Assembly: GCA_030062745.1 (NCBI GenBank) | Contig: CP099839.1 | Coordinates: forward strand, 10,808,802-10,872,801 | Origin: Capitulum mitella | Lineage: Eukaryota > Arthropoda > Thecostraca > Pollicipedomorpha > Pollicipedidae | Direction: 5' to 3' | DNA length: 64,000 nucleotides | Shown here: one piece after another, positions 14,401-25,200 of the stretch | How positions within the stretch are numbered: position 1 is the first letter of the stretch | How the letters are laid out: every line of letters begins with the position of its first letter | Program-made: the position numbers and the translations under genes | Notes under the pieces: generated by a model | The model's database searches: none | The model's input: the letters and a program-made list of their open reading frames with translations, nothing else | What the model was told of the DNA's origin: nothing

Positions 14401-17400
14401 CCCTACCACGTGCAAAATTAATGTATGCATGAAAGGATTGAAAATTAAAATATTTGAGATATGACGACAAAAACGGGCCTCGGTGACACCAAAAATATTA
14501 TCTCCAAGGCTGAAAAGGGCCACAGATCCAAAACACGGTCCCCAAAGTCACGAAGAGGAGTTGCATGTTTATCGCATTTCCATTACCAGGCTGGGAGCAG
14601 CTTGCAGTTTGTATAATGCTGCCCGCAGTAAGAAAACTTTGTTTATTGTGGAAAAATTGATGGAAATGTTTTATAATTTGTTCAAGATTACAGCGCATTC
14701 ACAAAAGCAGACTGAAGGCTGTTTTTGAAGCATGGGAAAGGTATGCGTGCAGTTGACGAGGAAAAATAATATCTGACATTTCATGCCTTTTTATGCCGGC
14801 TTTTGCTGGCAAATGGCAGAAAGTAGTTCCAGCCGGCTGAAATGCTAACCCGGACATCCATCCTCAAGGAAGGCACAAGTCAACACTTGCCATTTGTAGT
14901 AAAGTTGATACTTGACTGGCATTTCTTGTTGCTCTCCGTTTTTTGGCAGTTTTTTTCATGTGGTGCTTATAGTTACATTAAGGGTCGTTAGGCATTTGTT
15001 TTGGCTGTTGGAGAAAAGGGTTTCCCCGTATCGAGTCTCGATGTCCCGTGGTATTATTCTCGTTGTGGCCGCCACTGTAACGAGTGCTTGGAATGGTCGG
15101 GCCTTGCCGTGTCTTGTAACTGACGTCTGACGTTGTTTTCAGACGCTCGCCTCGCGGCCGGACAGCCAGCCAGAGTTTCCGGGGGACCAGGCCAAAACGG
15201 AGACGGCCGGGTCGGCAGCGACCGATGAGGTGAGCGTTTCTCCAGCTTTTGGCGGCGACGGCGGTGGAGGGAGGGTGAGGGGGGCTGAAATTGCGTGACC
15301 GGCTAGCACCCCTTAGGTACCTGCGTTCGTCTGTGACCCGGAACAGTCACTATCAGTCCGCCTGTGGGCATGGTCCACACTGCCTACGCGTGGCCGTGAG
15401 GGTTGCGTCACCTGATGTCGCTTGATTTCACCGTGACTGGGACTCTGATGTCACCGTGACCACAGGCCAGCGACGACGCCAGCTCGGAGTTGAGCGGCGC
15501 CGGCGCCGAGCGGCCGCAGAAGCGGCGCCGCGGAGCCAGCCAGCGGCGCCGCTGCTGCCGGCGCAACAAGCGGCGCAGCTCGGCCGAGCTGGCCGCCGAG
15601 GAGCGACAGGCGTCCGGCTGCTTCTTCAAGCTGGCCGCGCTCACCGACCTGACGTTGCCGGACGTGCACGAGCAGGCCTGCTGGGAGTGCAAGCTGCCGC
15701 TCTCGCAGCGCATGCACCTGACGTGAGTGCGGCGGCGGCCGGGCCCAGCTTCGGACGTCGTCGGCGGACCGTCCGACCGCCGGTGGCGGCGCTGCGGGGC
15801 ACGGGGCCCGTCCGACTCCTACGGGCCGTTGTATGGGCATAATTTCTCATTGGGTTGGTTTGTGCGATCTGTTAAAGATTTGTTTCCTTCTCGTGTTTTC
15901 TGTTTGCGTTCTATTTGGGGTTTGTTCGACAATACGTGTTGGCTTGCCAATCATATTGTGTCACATGCTGCGGTACGCTGAACTAAATTACCAGGCGTAG
16001 TTCGACCCCAAGCATTCACCTCGAGGTCGAACTGCGGAACCACGCAGCCTTGGTTAATTGTAACTTGTGCGTGTAAATGCAAATGTGAATATCACGAACC
16101 ATGGATCTTATACGCGCGGGGCCTAATAGTGTTACTCGAAGTTCCACTTGATGCGAAAAGCATGTCCTTCATGATGCCGTGCGAACATGCGACGACTGTC
16201 CGGAACCAGTGATGATGACTGGATGCAGCGGCACCTGTCGGCCCCAGCTTCCCCGTTGTACGCCTGACCGGTTCTCCGGCCCCATAGTGGCGTGTACGCC
16301 TGCAAACGCTGCCGCTACACCACCTCCTGCGAGAAGATATTCCCGGTGCACCAGCGCGTGTTCCACTCGAAGGGCGTGGCTCCGGTGTTCTCGATGGGGC
16401 GGCCAATCGTTCTGGATTGGCCCATGTCCTGCGTCTGCGGGTACAGCACCGACAGTGGAAACCGGCTGGGTAAGCCTCCGTCTCCGGAGATGGGGAGAAA
16501 CTTCCTCTGTTCCTCAGAGAAACAGAGGCATGATCACATTGTCTCAGAGAGGCATGATTCGCTGGTGTCGTCGGAGGTGGCTCGGTGTGATTGTTTCGAA
16601 TCCACGGTGCTTTTTGTCAGGACTCACTGGTGCTGTGTGTGTGCGTGCGAGCGTGCGTGCCTGCGTGCGTAGGGGGGAGCAACTTCGCCAGTTTCTTCAT
16701 ACCGGTTCTGCTGCTGCCACGAGCACTTGGCTGCTGTGTTTGCAGCGCCCCACACGGCGCATTACATACATTGATCAGATGAAACACTGCATGAAAAGAA
16801 ACCTGGGAATGACTCTGGCTCACAGTTTTCAAAGCGTGCATGTTTCAGTGGTAACTGTGCTGCCATTGTGCCTGTGCCTATACTGTGTGGCTGCGCCGGG
16901 CCTGCATAGTGCCGGGGCTGATGTTTGGTACCTTGCAGCGGCTCACATGATCCGGTGCGAGAGTCGGACGGCCCGGCCTGCCGCCGAACGGACCCTTGTC
17001 AATCTGGAGGACTCAGAGTAGCGTTCGGCGCCTGTCACCAGCCTTATGATGAAGGTGGATACCAAGACCGAGAAGCTGGAGGACGCTGTTCCAGACGTGT
17101 AGAGCGCCTGGGCTGGAGTCAGCTCATGAACGGAACTGGATGTCGATTGAGAAGTGGCGAACCCTGGCTGTTGTTGCTCAGTTTACTGTTTGTATGTTGT
17201 GATAATACTTCCAATGCCTGTGGACAATATGCAGCTCCGTTAGAATTTGGAATCGCAAGTTAGAAACGTAACGCAAACCTTCGACACCTGACATGCAAAT
17301 GTTTTCAACGGAGCTGGGTTCCCAGGGAACTTGCGTTGTCTTGGCGATTCCTGGTGCCAACGTAGCTTTGAATATGCTTCAGTTGAAATGCTCCAAAGGC

Positions 17401-18802
17401 GGGTCTTTTAATAAAGCAAACAAGACTGGGTGTTTTGATGTTGAAGACAAGCCATTACAAAGACAGTCAAGAATCAGGAGACAGAGAGTATGGGAAATTC
17501 GTTCTCATGCAGTGCCAAACTGAATGAGGCGGCTTCAAGGGTAAACAATGTGCGTACTGTTTGCCTGTTGAAACACGATGTCTCCACGAGCCTTTTCAGC
17601 ATGTTTGTAGTATTAGTGGAGATAAATAGCTCAATACTCAGAACCAAATTTTGTGGACTTTAGCGTGATACGCTCATTTTTCAGATAAGAAGTTGAATAA
17701 TGGCGGCATAAGGTTATTGCACCTTGTTTTCGTCACGGACTAGAAAACCAACCACCCTGCCAGTTTGTTCGTGGTTAACTAGTGCATAGTATGCAGGAAG
17801 CCTCATGCTAATTGCGACAATAACTGCAACTGTCATTTATGGAAGTATCACTGACACAAAATAGCCATTATATAGCGCTGGCCATTTAAATGATTGTTTT
17901 ATGGTACATTTGTTGTTTTAAGAACGTTTCCGTTTGCATCATGGATTGTTTGCACTCGGCCCATTTAACGCACACTGGAAGGGGGATTTTTGGCCCCCTC
18001 CATTTGTTTTTCTTGAGAATCTCGAGAACGGATCCAAGCTGGCTGCTGCTACTTTCTGACATCTATGGCAACTGAGTAACTCGTCGATTGAAGCAGAAAA
18101 ATCAAAAATCGGTCGAAAATATTTGAAGTTTGAAGGACCTGAATTCAAGCAAACAACGAAAATAACGGTTGTCGCTGACAAAACAAAACTGTTAAACTAA
18201 CCGGCTGGGTAAGCTTTTCCTTTGTTCCTCAGACAGGCATGACTCGCTGGTGTCGTCGGAGGTGGCTCGGTGTGATTGTTTCGAATCCACGGTGCTTTCT
18301 GTCAGGACCATCAAGGTGCTTTGTATGGAGGGGGGAAGGGGGGATGACAACTTCGCCAGTTTCTTCATACCGGTTCTGCTGCTGCCACGAGTACTTGGCT
18401 GCTGTGTTTGCAGCGCCCCACACGGCGGTTGACATACACTGCATGAAAAGAAACCTGGAAATGACTCAGGCTCACAGTTTTCAAAGCGGGCATACGTCAG
18501 TGGTGCCAGTGCTGCCAGTGTGCCTGTGCCTATACTGCGTGGCAGCGCCGGGCCTGCATAGTGCCGGGGCTGACGTGTGTTATCTTGCAGCGGCTCACAT
18601 GATCCGGTGCCAGTGTCGGACGGCCCGACCTGCCGCCAACCGGACCATCGTCAAGCTGGAGGACTTAGAGGAGCACCTGGAGCCTGTCACCAACATTAAG
18701 ATCGAGTTGGAGATCAAGCAGGAGACGCTGGAGGACGCCGCTGCTGACCTGTACCGCGCGTGGTCTGGAATCGGCTCTCTGGCAGAACCTGGTGCCGATT
18801 GA
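8417..18802 (+). CDS. Domesticated ISXO2/IS1595-like transposase with zinc fingers (13 exons, 833 aa)
   Basis: Coding exons: 8417-8543, 8919-9130, 9631-9784, 10228-10497, 10808-10987, 11392-11729, 12051-12317, 12668-12806, 13232-13308, 15143-15229, 15466-15722, 16288-16469, 18591-18802. All introns are GT-AG and phases agree, giving 2502 nt. Residues about 43-230 are low-complexity Ala/Pro/Ser. Residues about 255-562 resemble the ISXO2-like (DDE_Tnp_IS1595, Merlin-related) fold: zinc-ribbon remnants, FLSVYFGSLF, then WREKFGRDP near the end, where the family has WRRRYGD. The first catalytic Asp of the usual VEIDE is Gly410 (VQVGL), Asp474 is kept, and the last Glu is Gln505 (NIMQ), so it should not transpose. 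A strongly basic stretch (634-655) looks like a nuclear signal. Fingers follow: C689/C692, C2H2 C708-C711-H724-H729 and C2HC C751-C753-H766-C770. The tail has VKLE, IKIE and IKQE sumoylation-type motifs. A nuclear regulatory role is inferred; gene name unknown. A 5' untranslated exon is implied. Confidence 0.82.
8544..8918 (+). other. Gene 1 intron 1
   Basis: Bounded by a GTAAGT donor directly after the short N-terminal exon and a GTCCGCAG acceptor. The base composition changes sharply from AT-rich upstream to GC-rich from exon 2 onward. Nothing else is recognised in it. Confidence 0.7.
12398..12417. repeat. (GT)n microsatellite in gene 1 intron 7
   Basis: A short run of about ten GT dinucleotides between exon 7 (ends 12317) and exon 8 (starts 12668). 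The rest of that intron carries no other recognisable element. Confidence 0.9.
13309..15142 (+). repeat. Gene 1 intron 9 with a small 3-unit repeat
   Basis: This 1.8-kb intron lies between the 77-nt exon 9 and the 87-nt exon 10. Around 14090-14180 there are three diverged copies of a roughly 33-bp unit built on taataagat-tcagt-atgc-agc. No transposase remnant or RNA gene was recognised. Open frames here have no coding signature. Confidence 0.4.
16939..17021 (+). CDS. Alternative or decaying terminal exon of gene 1 (copy 1)
   Basis: Preceded by TACCTTGCAG and in the phase needed by the exon 12 donor at 16470, this exon also completes the C2HC finger (AAHMIRC). Compared with copy 2 at 18591, a GAG codon has become TAG at 17019-17021, so splicing here gives a 790-residue protein instead of 833. 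It would lose the IKIE and IKQE motifs, and VKLE reads VNLE. A canonical AATAAA lies at 17410-17415. It could be a working short-tail isoform or a dying copy. RNA reads across 16469/16939 and 16469/18591 would tell. Confidence 0.55.
17410..17415 (+). promoter_or_regulatory. AATAAA polyadenylation signal after terminal exon copy 1
   Basis: A canonical AATAAA about 390 bases after the copy 1 stop codon. It would serve the short isoform of gene 1. No equally clear hexamer was noticed just after copy 2. Confidence 0.45.
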
Positions 18803-19269
18803 AAAGCGGTGAACTCTGGTTGTTATTGGTGAACTTGCTGTTTGTCTTTGTGTTCCATAATATTACATCTTTTTTGCATTTTTTTGTGGTGTGCATGGCT
18901 TTGAGGCTCGTCAAGGAAGAAGAAACGTGAATGCTGTTTCTGATTCCGGCGCACGGTGATTTGTTTACAAACATTGGCAATGGAAGCTCTGCACGTTTTC
19001 AGACAATTGACTCACGGCGGACGAGACACAAGACCGGACTCAAGACACGGACGCTTGAGCCCCAGAGGCCCTACGTTCTGACTCAAATCACACAAACAAA
19101 CGTCCGGACGGCTTGCAGCTAATGGCAGTAGTTCATCAAAATAGCCTGAGTTCAAGAGAGAATGAAGGGCAGAGATGAGAAATAGAAAGACTGTGATCGT
19201 AGGGGCAAAATCCTGAAGGAGCTTGATGTGAACGTCTGAGGTTGATGCTGCGAAGCGGTTTCTGTCGAA
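18803..19269 (+). other. Short intergenic gap, gene 1 to FBXO21
   Basis: Only 467 bases separate the longer gene 1 stop codon from the FBXO21 start codon, both on the + strand. The gap must hold the 3' end of gene 1 and, unless an upstream untranslated exon exists, the FBXO21 promoter and 5' leader. No TATA box or other core element is convincing. Confidence 0.5.
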
Positions 19270-22200
19270 ATGGAAGAGCTATTGGACCAACGTTTTGACG
19301 TTTGTCCGGACGTTAATGGTGTTTGTTCATCTGTAACACCGACCATTGATGAATCTTCTTCCTATGAAAATAGCTCCATTGCAGAGGAAGATGACAGCAG
19401 GTCCATGCATCATTTGCTTGGACTTCCAAATGAAATACTGCAATGCATCCTTTGCCAAATGGATATGCCAACTTTGTGTTCCGTATCTCAGACATGCCAG
19501 CGTTTGTACAGCCTGCAAAGCTCAGAAGTAGTATGGAGGGAGGCATTCTATAGCAGGTGAGTTGCCTTTTCAGGATTGGGAAACAAGGGTAGAAAACCAA
19601 TGTATCCTACTTGCAGTTGATACAGAAACCTGTGTACTGGTATATATTGCAAGATAAAGGAAGTGATACAACACATTTGTACCTTTCACAGGCCACTTGC
19701 TGTATAAATCATGCAAATGAGCATACTAACTTGCCTACTAAAGAAACAAATGGTGACATTACAGGTATTGTTTTTGAAGAAAATGGGGTTAGATTTCACT
19801 GTAAACAAATGTAACCCATGGTCTCTGCATCAAGAATAACCAATGTACTGAATAATTTTTGATGACATCATTGGTATTGGATATTAGAGGCCATAGGCCA
19901 ATGAAGAGTATGACCAGAGTTGGGTCTCTCCAACAGAGGTTAGGTCACAGATCTAAATAGGTGGGCTTAGGTTGAGTTAGGTAAGACTAGGTTAGGTAGG
20001 ATTAGGTTGAGTTAGGTTATGCATCTTTTTAATTGTGTTGACTATCATTAAGTTCATTTACATAAGGTCCAAATACATAAGTTAAGTACAAATACATACA
20101 TAAGTTCATCATAAGGTCCAAATACCTCAGCCTTGCAAACTGCTTTTGGATTCTTTACCAGGAAGTCCTACAGAAACCATTCAGACAAGTATTGCAGTGG
20201 TCAGCAGCCAACAGAGTGACAATATTATTCTGCAATATTTTCCACATTCTTCATCTTGGAATGATATTATGCAACACTGTATGGCAAATATTTGTCCTAA
20301 TACCATCTGTTGTGCACAATCTGTATACCATTTGTACCATTTTTTTTTTTGCCAGGAAGTAAGTGCTTTTTGGAAAGGTATTGCATGGTTGTAAGTGATG
20401 TGCCATTTTCTTATTTAATGTAAAATCAGACTTTTCCTGATAAATCAGCAGACACTTTGTGCAGTTTCACTGTTCAGGAATTCCAAAACATGAGTTTCTG
20501 GCCAGGTTTTACTTGATGGAATAGGATACATCTGAATCAAACATCACAACAAAACTGTCCCAAAATTTGGGATACCCTGTTGTGCATTCACCATTCCCAT
20601 AACATCAGTTTTATGTTTGCCTTAACAAAAGAAAAACTCCCATTGGGCAAGTGTCAGAAAGTATTCAGAAATCCAGTGAATGTTTGTGTGCATGTGCTGG
20701 CTGTAAATTGCTGGCTTCATTTTCTGAACAAAGTGACATGCTTCTCTTGTTGCATTTTGAAAGTGCAAGACATACTAAAAGAATGAATGATTAAAATGGA
20801 AAAAGGATTAAACTAAAAAAAATGGTTAAAATGAGAAAAAAAACATGATTAAAATGAAAAACAAACATATGGGAAGTAGCACACATATGGAGGCAAATAT
20901 GCACAGATTTGTCATGCACAAAGTTCACAGATTAACAGGAGTGGATGTAGTTTCTTTTGGGTGGAAATGGGGGTCCTCTTGACTCTTGATTTCCCAGCCC
21001 TCAAATCTGGATGCACAGTTGGTGGTGGTTATAGAAAAAAGAAAATGTGACTGGTCATTTCTGGGTCAGAGATTTGAAATGTAACTGGTGATTTCTGGGC
21101 CAGAAATTTGGAAACTGAATCAGCCAGTGTTATTGATGTTCATGTGTTGTTGATGTACATGTACATGTTGATGCACATGTACATACATACAACCCTTTGT
21201 TGTTGATGTACATGTCCGACTTTTATTGCATTCTGGACACCTGAGTGGCACCATTTCTCATCCAGCTTCCATCACTGCCAGGTACCCTCGCCTGGCCATG
21301 GCCAACCACCGAGCAGAGCTGGAGACAGCCCTGGGTCATGTGGAGCGGAGCTGGCGGCGGCTGTCCGCCTGGCGCAGCTCGCTGGGCGCCGTGGTCCGCA
21401 GCACCCTGGACCAGATGGGCGACAAGTACTACACCGTGGGCGGCCTGCCGGACCCGGCCATGCAGGAGATGAGGCAGCTGGTGACCGAGCACGGGACGCT
21501 ACTTATCAAGGACGAACTGCTGGAGATTCTGGACACGGAGCTCATTGACTCGTGAGTGGGATCTGCCAGAGTTTGATGGGAATACATCACACTGCAGGTA
21601 GCCAGACCACGGAACGTCCGTTTATGTGCTTAAAAATTTGTATGTTTTGTAAACTGACTGGCTCTCACATGTAAATGTATAAGCAGTCCGTGATTGTGGC
21701 TTCCCAACAAACTAGATGCCTGCATTTCTACAAATGGCTTTATATCAGCTGAACTTGTTGCCAGAGTCTGGGCCATTATCTTCGTTCAGACACGTGTGTG
21801 TTCGCGCCTGTCGCCAGCCGGGAGCACATATCGCGCCGATACTACGCGCGCATGCTGTACCGCGAGCTGCACCGGGACATGGTGCTGCTGCCGCTGTTCC
21901 GCGAGTTCATGCAGCGGCCCGTGCACCACATGAACATCCCGGAGGCGCTGCACCTGATCGACCTCTGGATGACGCCCGAGAAGCGCCACCGGCAAGACTC
22001 CGAGCTCAAGTGGTGCGTGTGTGGGGATGGAGCGGTAACCCCGATGGCTATTAGACATATGCGACAGTAGGTGGCGTTTTGCCGCTTGAACGGGTTGTGC
22101 CGTGCTTTGACTTTTGAAATTGAGGGAATCGTGTATCTTTACTTTGGATGAAATGCATTGCTGATCTGTCTGATGCTCATCTGCAAGTATTAACCGTTGT

Positions 22201-25200
22201 GTGTCACAGGAAGTTCTCTGGTTGACAGACTTCCCCCTTCGCGTCACTGGTCCGCTGACCTCTACCCGGCTTGGCAGCCACTACGTGCGTATCGCCAACA
22301 TGGTGCTGTCGGAGATCCGGTCCGCGTGTCCGGACCACCCGCTGGCCGGCTGGCGCGCCTGCAAGCCGGACCCGTACGGCCGCACCCTGTGGCCGGACCG
22401 AGACGTGCCGGCCGTGCTGGACGCCGTCAACGCCGTCCTCTACGGCCAGCTGGGCCTGCTCAGCGACAACGACGGCAAACCCTGGCAGGGGTACTCGGCC
22501 GTGGCGCACGAGGTCAGTGTGGGGCCGGTCGGGGGGGGGGGGGACCGGTGGCGGGTGAAGGATTTGATTTGGGGCTTTTGGGTAACTGGTAGTCAGGACA
22601 TTTTGTGCAAAATGGTAAAATGACAGCGATGAAAAGTTCGTGTCTTCACGGGTAAATTCGGTGCCTGAGTGGATGTACAGTACGAAATCCCGACCGACAG
22701 TCCGAGACCTGTGGCAGTTGACCGGTGTGGCGCGGTCTCCGTTGCAGCTGTTTTGCTACCACGACCAGAGCACGCCGGCCGTGCTCTCGGCGCTCTACGC
22801 CACCGTGTCGGGCATGCTTGGCGTCAACCTTCACCCGGTGCAGTTCCCCGGCAACTACCTGCTCCGCTGGCACAACATGTGAGCGCCGGCCGCCGCGCCC
22901 GGAGACGGGTCGGCCGTTGTTGAGCGTGGCGGGTCTGCCCGACTCTGTGGCGTCTGCGGCTCGGTGTTTTCGGCTGGCTTGCGGTGTTCTTGATTTCGGT
23001 GGTGTCTGGGCCCGTCGCATAACGCTCTTCGATACAAAGCGCGGGATCTTAATTTCCGCAGCACGTTGCGTTGCGTGTGGCAGACGGCAGCGCTGTGTTA
23101 AACGCAGCACTTCTGGTCGCGTGTTCCTGCACCTGTACGCTCGCACCATCCGTACCTGCTGCGTACGGATGCGATATACGTATATATTACAGATGTACCC
23201 TACTTCATGATACCCGGGGCAACGTATCCTTAGCACTCGTATCGGCCGTCACGTACTCAGCACGTATCACATCGTAGCACTTTGGGTCGCGTGTTCTCGC
23301 ACCTGTGCGCGCTGTCGACGGGTACGCCCGTGCTGTTTGTTCCCAGGGATGGCTCCGACTGCGTGTTTGTGGACGTGATGCGAGCTGGTCTGCGCCAGAC
23401 GCGGGAGGACATCATGCGGAACCCCTACATGCGGCTCAGGAACGTGGAGACCGAGTGGTTCGAGCCCATCCCGCGACAACAGGTAAACGCCGACTATGAT
23501 GTGTGACATCTTATTGTCTGGCCCAACCCCATCCCGCAGCAGCGAGGGAGCGGGAGACGTTACCGTATGATGTCATACCGGTTGTTCTGGGCCCATCCTG
23601 CTGTAGGGGGCTTTATGAGCCGCCTGAGAACGTCAGGTAAGTCAGCTTTCAAACAAGAAACGCCAATGTGTGACGCTTCAGTGGGTACGACCAGTTTGAA
23701 AGATGAAGGGCACTTGATGGCCGAGGGATTGTCATTGTGTACAACGTCACATAGGTGGAATGAGTCATTCCCAGGACGCCAGACAGAACAAGATCAGAGA
23801 CGTCCCGTGTCACATCAGAGCTGTTTCAGCTGGTTTCGCGGTCTCGTTAGAACGAGAATGAAGACGTAATGGAGTCACCGAAGGTTTCATGAATGGCTCG
23901 TTTATGTTCATTTGTCCCATCGCATCCTCATAACCTGCAGATATTGTCTCATCTTTGTCGTGTGGTAATGCAGGCTTGTTGCGTTCTTCAGTCACGGACA
24001 GGATACCATATTCTGCCTGCTGGAAGCAACTGCTAGTTGTCTTCCGAATGTCGCTGTAGCGGAATATCATTATCGTTCCCTGGCAACGGGCCATTTTCGT
24101 CACTCTTTACGGCGGCAAAACACTTGTACACCATCTAGTCTGCATTTGCTGTGCTCCACATTTTTTCCAGTTTGTGCTGACTGTGCATTCCTTTAGTTAT
24201 AAAGATATGGGATGGCAGGAGTCGGAACGTGATAATTCCCCTCTTTCGCAGTTTCTCCAACGTCTGCTCTTGAACTGTTTGGTGGTGGAGGCTGCGTTGT
24301 CCCCCCCATGGCGTCTGTTGCTCTCGCCGTTCCCTCAGCTGCTTAGCCAGTCGCTGATTATGTCACAGTCCTCATTACCATTCCCATCGGTCGCTGAATA
24401 CGTTGTCGGCTGGGGTGGCACAGTCTTCGCTGACGTCACCTACTGCCATCTGACGGCTTCTCTTGCTGTCAGTCGTCAGCTGACTGTCTACCCTTTATTT
24501 TGTTACTTTTTGAATGACATGAGTCTCGACATCTCACCCTCGGTGTCCTCTGTCAGCTGCTGAACCACCTGGTAGTCTAGGGAAGCTCGCCATCCCTTTG
24601 ATGGGACTTGTCAACGATTCATAATCGAATCCGTGAACCACAATCAGAGTCGATTCACTATCTGACAACTGTGAATTCGAATTCGAATCTTAAACACCAT
24701 TTGGCTTAAGAATCAGAGTCATGGACTCTGACATAAGAATCAGACAAAGTTCATGGACATTGATTCCCTTAACCCCGATTTTTACCTACCAGTTGCTATG
24801 ATACTAACCTACCCTGATGCTCATTTCTCGACACAATGTTCCCATTATTCTCTTTATCAGTTATTGTGACTTAACTTTGTTTGAACTAAATGTAAGACAT
24901 TTTATTTGCGAGTTTTTGCTGGTGAACATTTGTATTCCCACCTTTGACGCTAGACTGTAATGTATTTGCACATTCAGTGCATTGGATTTGGTCGCAAATG
25001 CTTATATCCAGGCATAAAAATGTCATTCATGATATGATACACCTTATCATTGTTTCTTAATTTTATCTTTCAATCTGTAGCAGATCGTGGGATAACACAA
25101 GGCCCAGGACTTGGCTATTGCATTTCCAAAAAAAACAAGCACGTTTTTGTGTCATTTCGCGTATAATTGAATCGTCGAACGAGTCGGGATTCGTGAATCG

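Larger units (their letters stand above)
16460..18870 (+). repeat. Segmental duplication carrying the terminal exon of gene 1
   Basis: Copy 1 spans about 16460-17210 and copy 2 about 18199-18870, direct orientation, with about 1 kb of unique spacer. Both begin with the same ten exon bases and donor (AACCGGCTGG|GTAAGC) that end exon 12. They share the tcgctggtgtcgtcggagg block at 16559 and 18243, and both end beyond the last exon. Copy 1 has a GTGC-rich expansion (about 16638-16668) absent from copy 2. The duplication breakpoint therefore lies within the last bases of exon 12, and each copy has a full 3' splice site and terminal exon. Confidence 0.85.

Noticed and set aside
22201..22277. Earlier start for FBXO21 exon 4 using CACAG near 22211
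   Set aside because: In the required phase it meets a TGA within a few codons, whereas the acceptor at 22276-22277 keeps frame and similarity.
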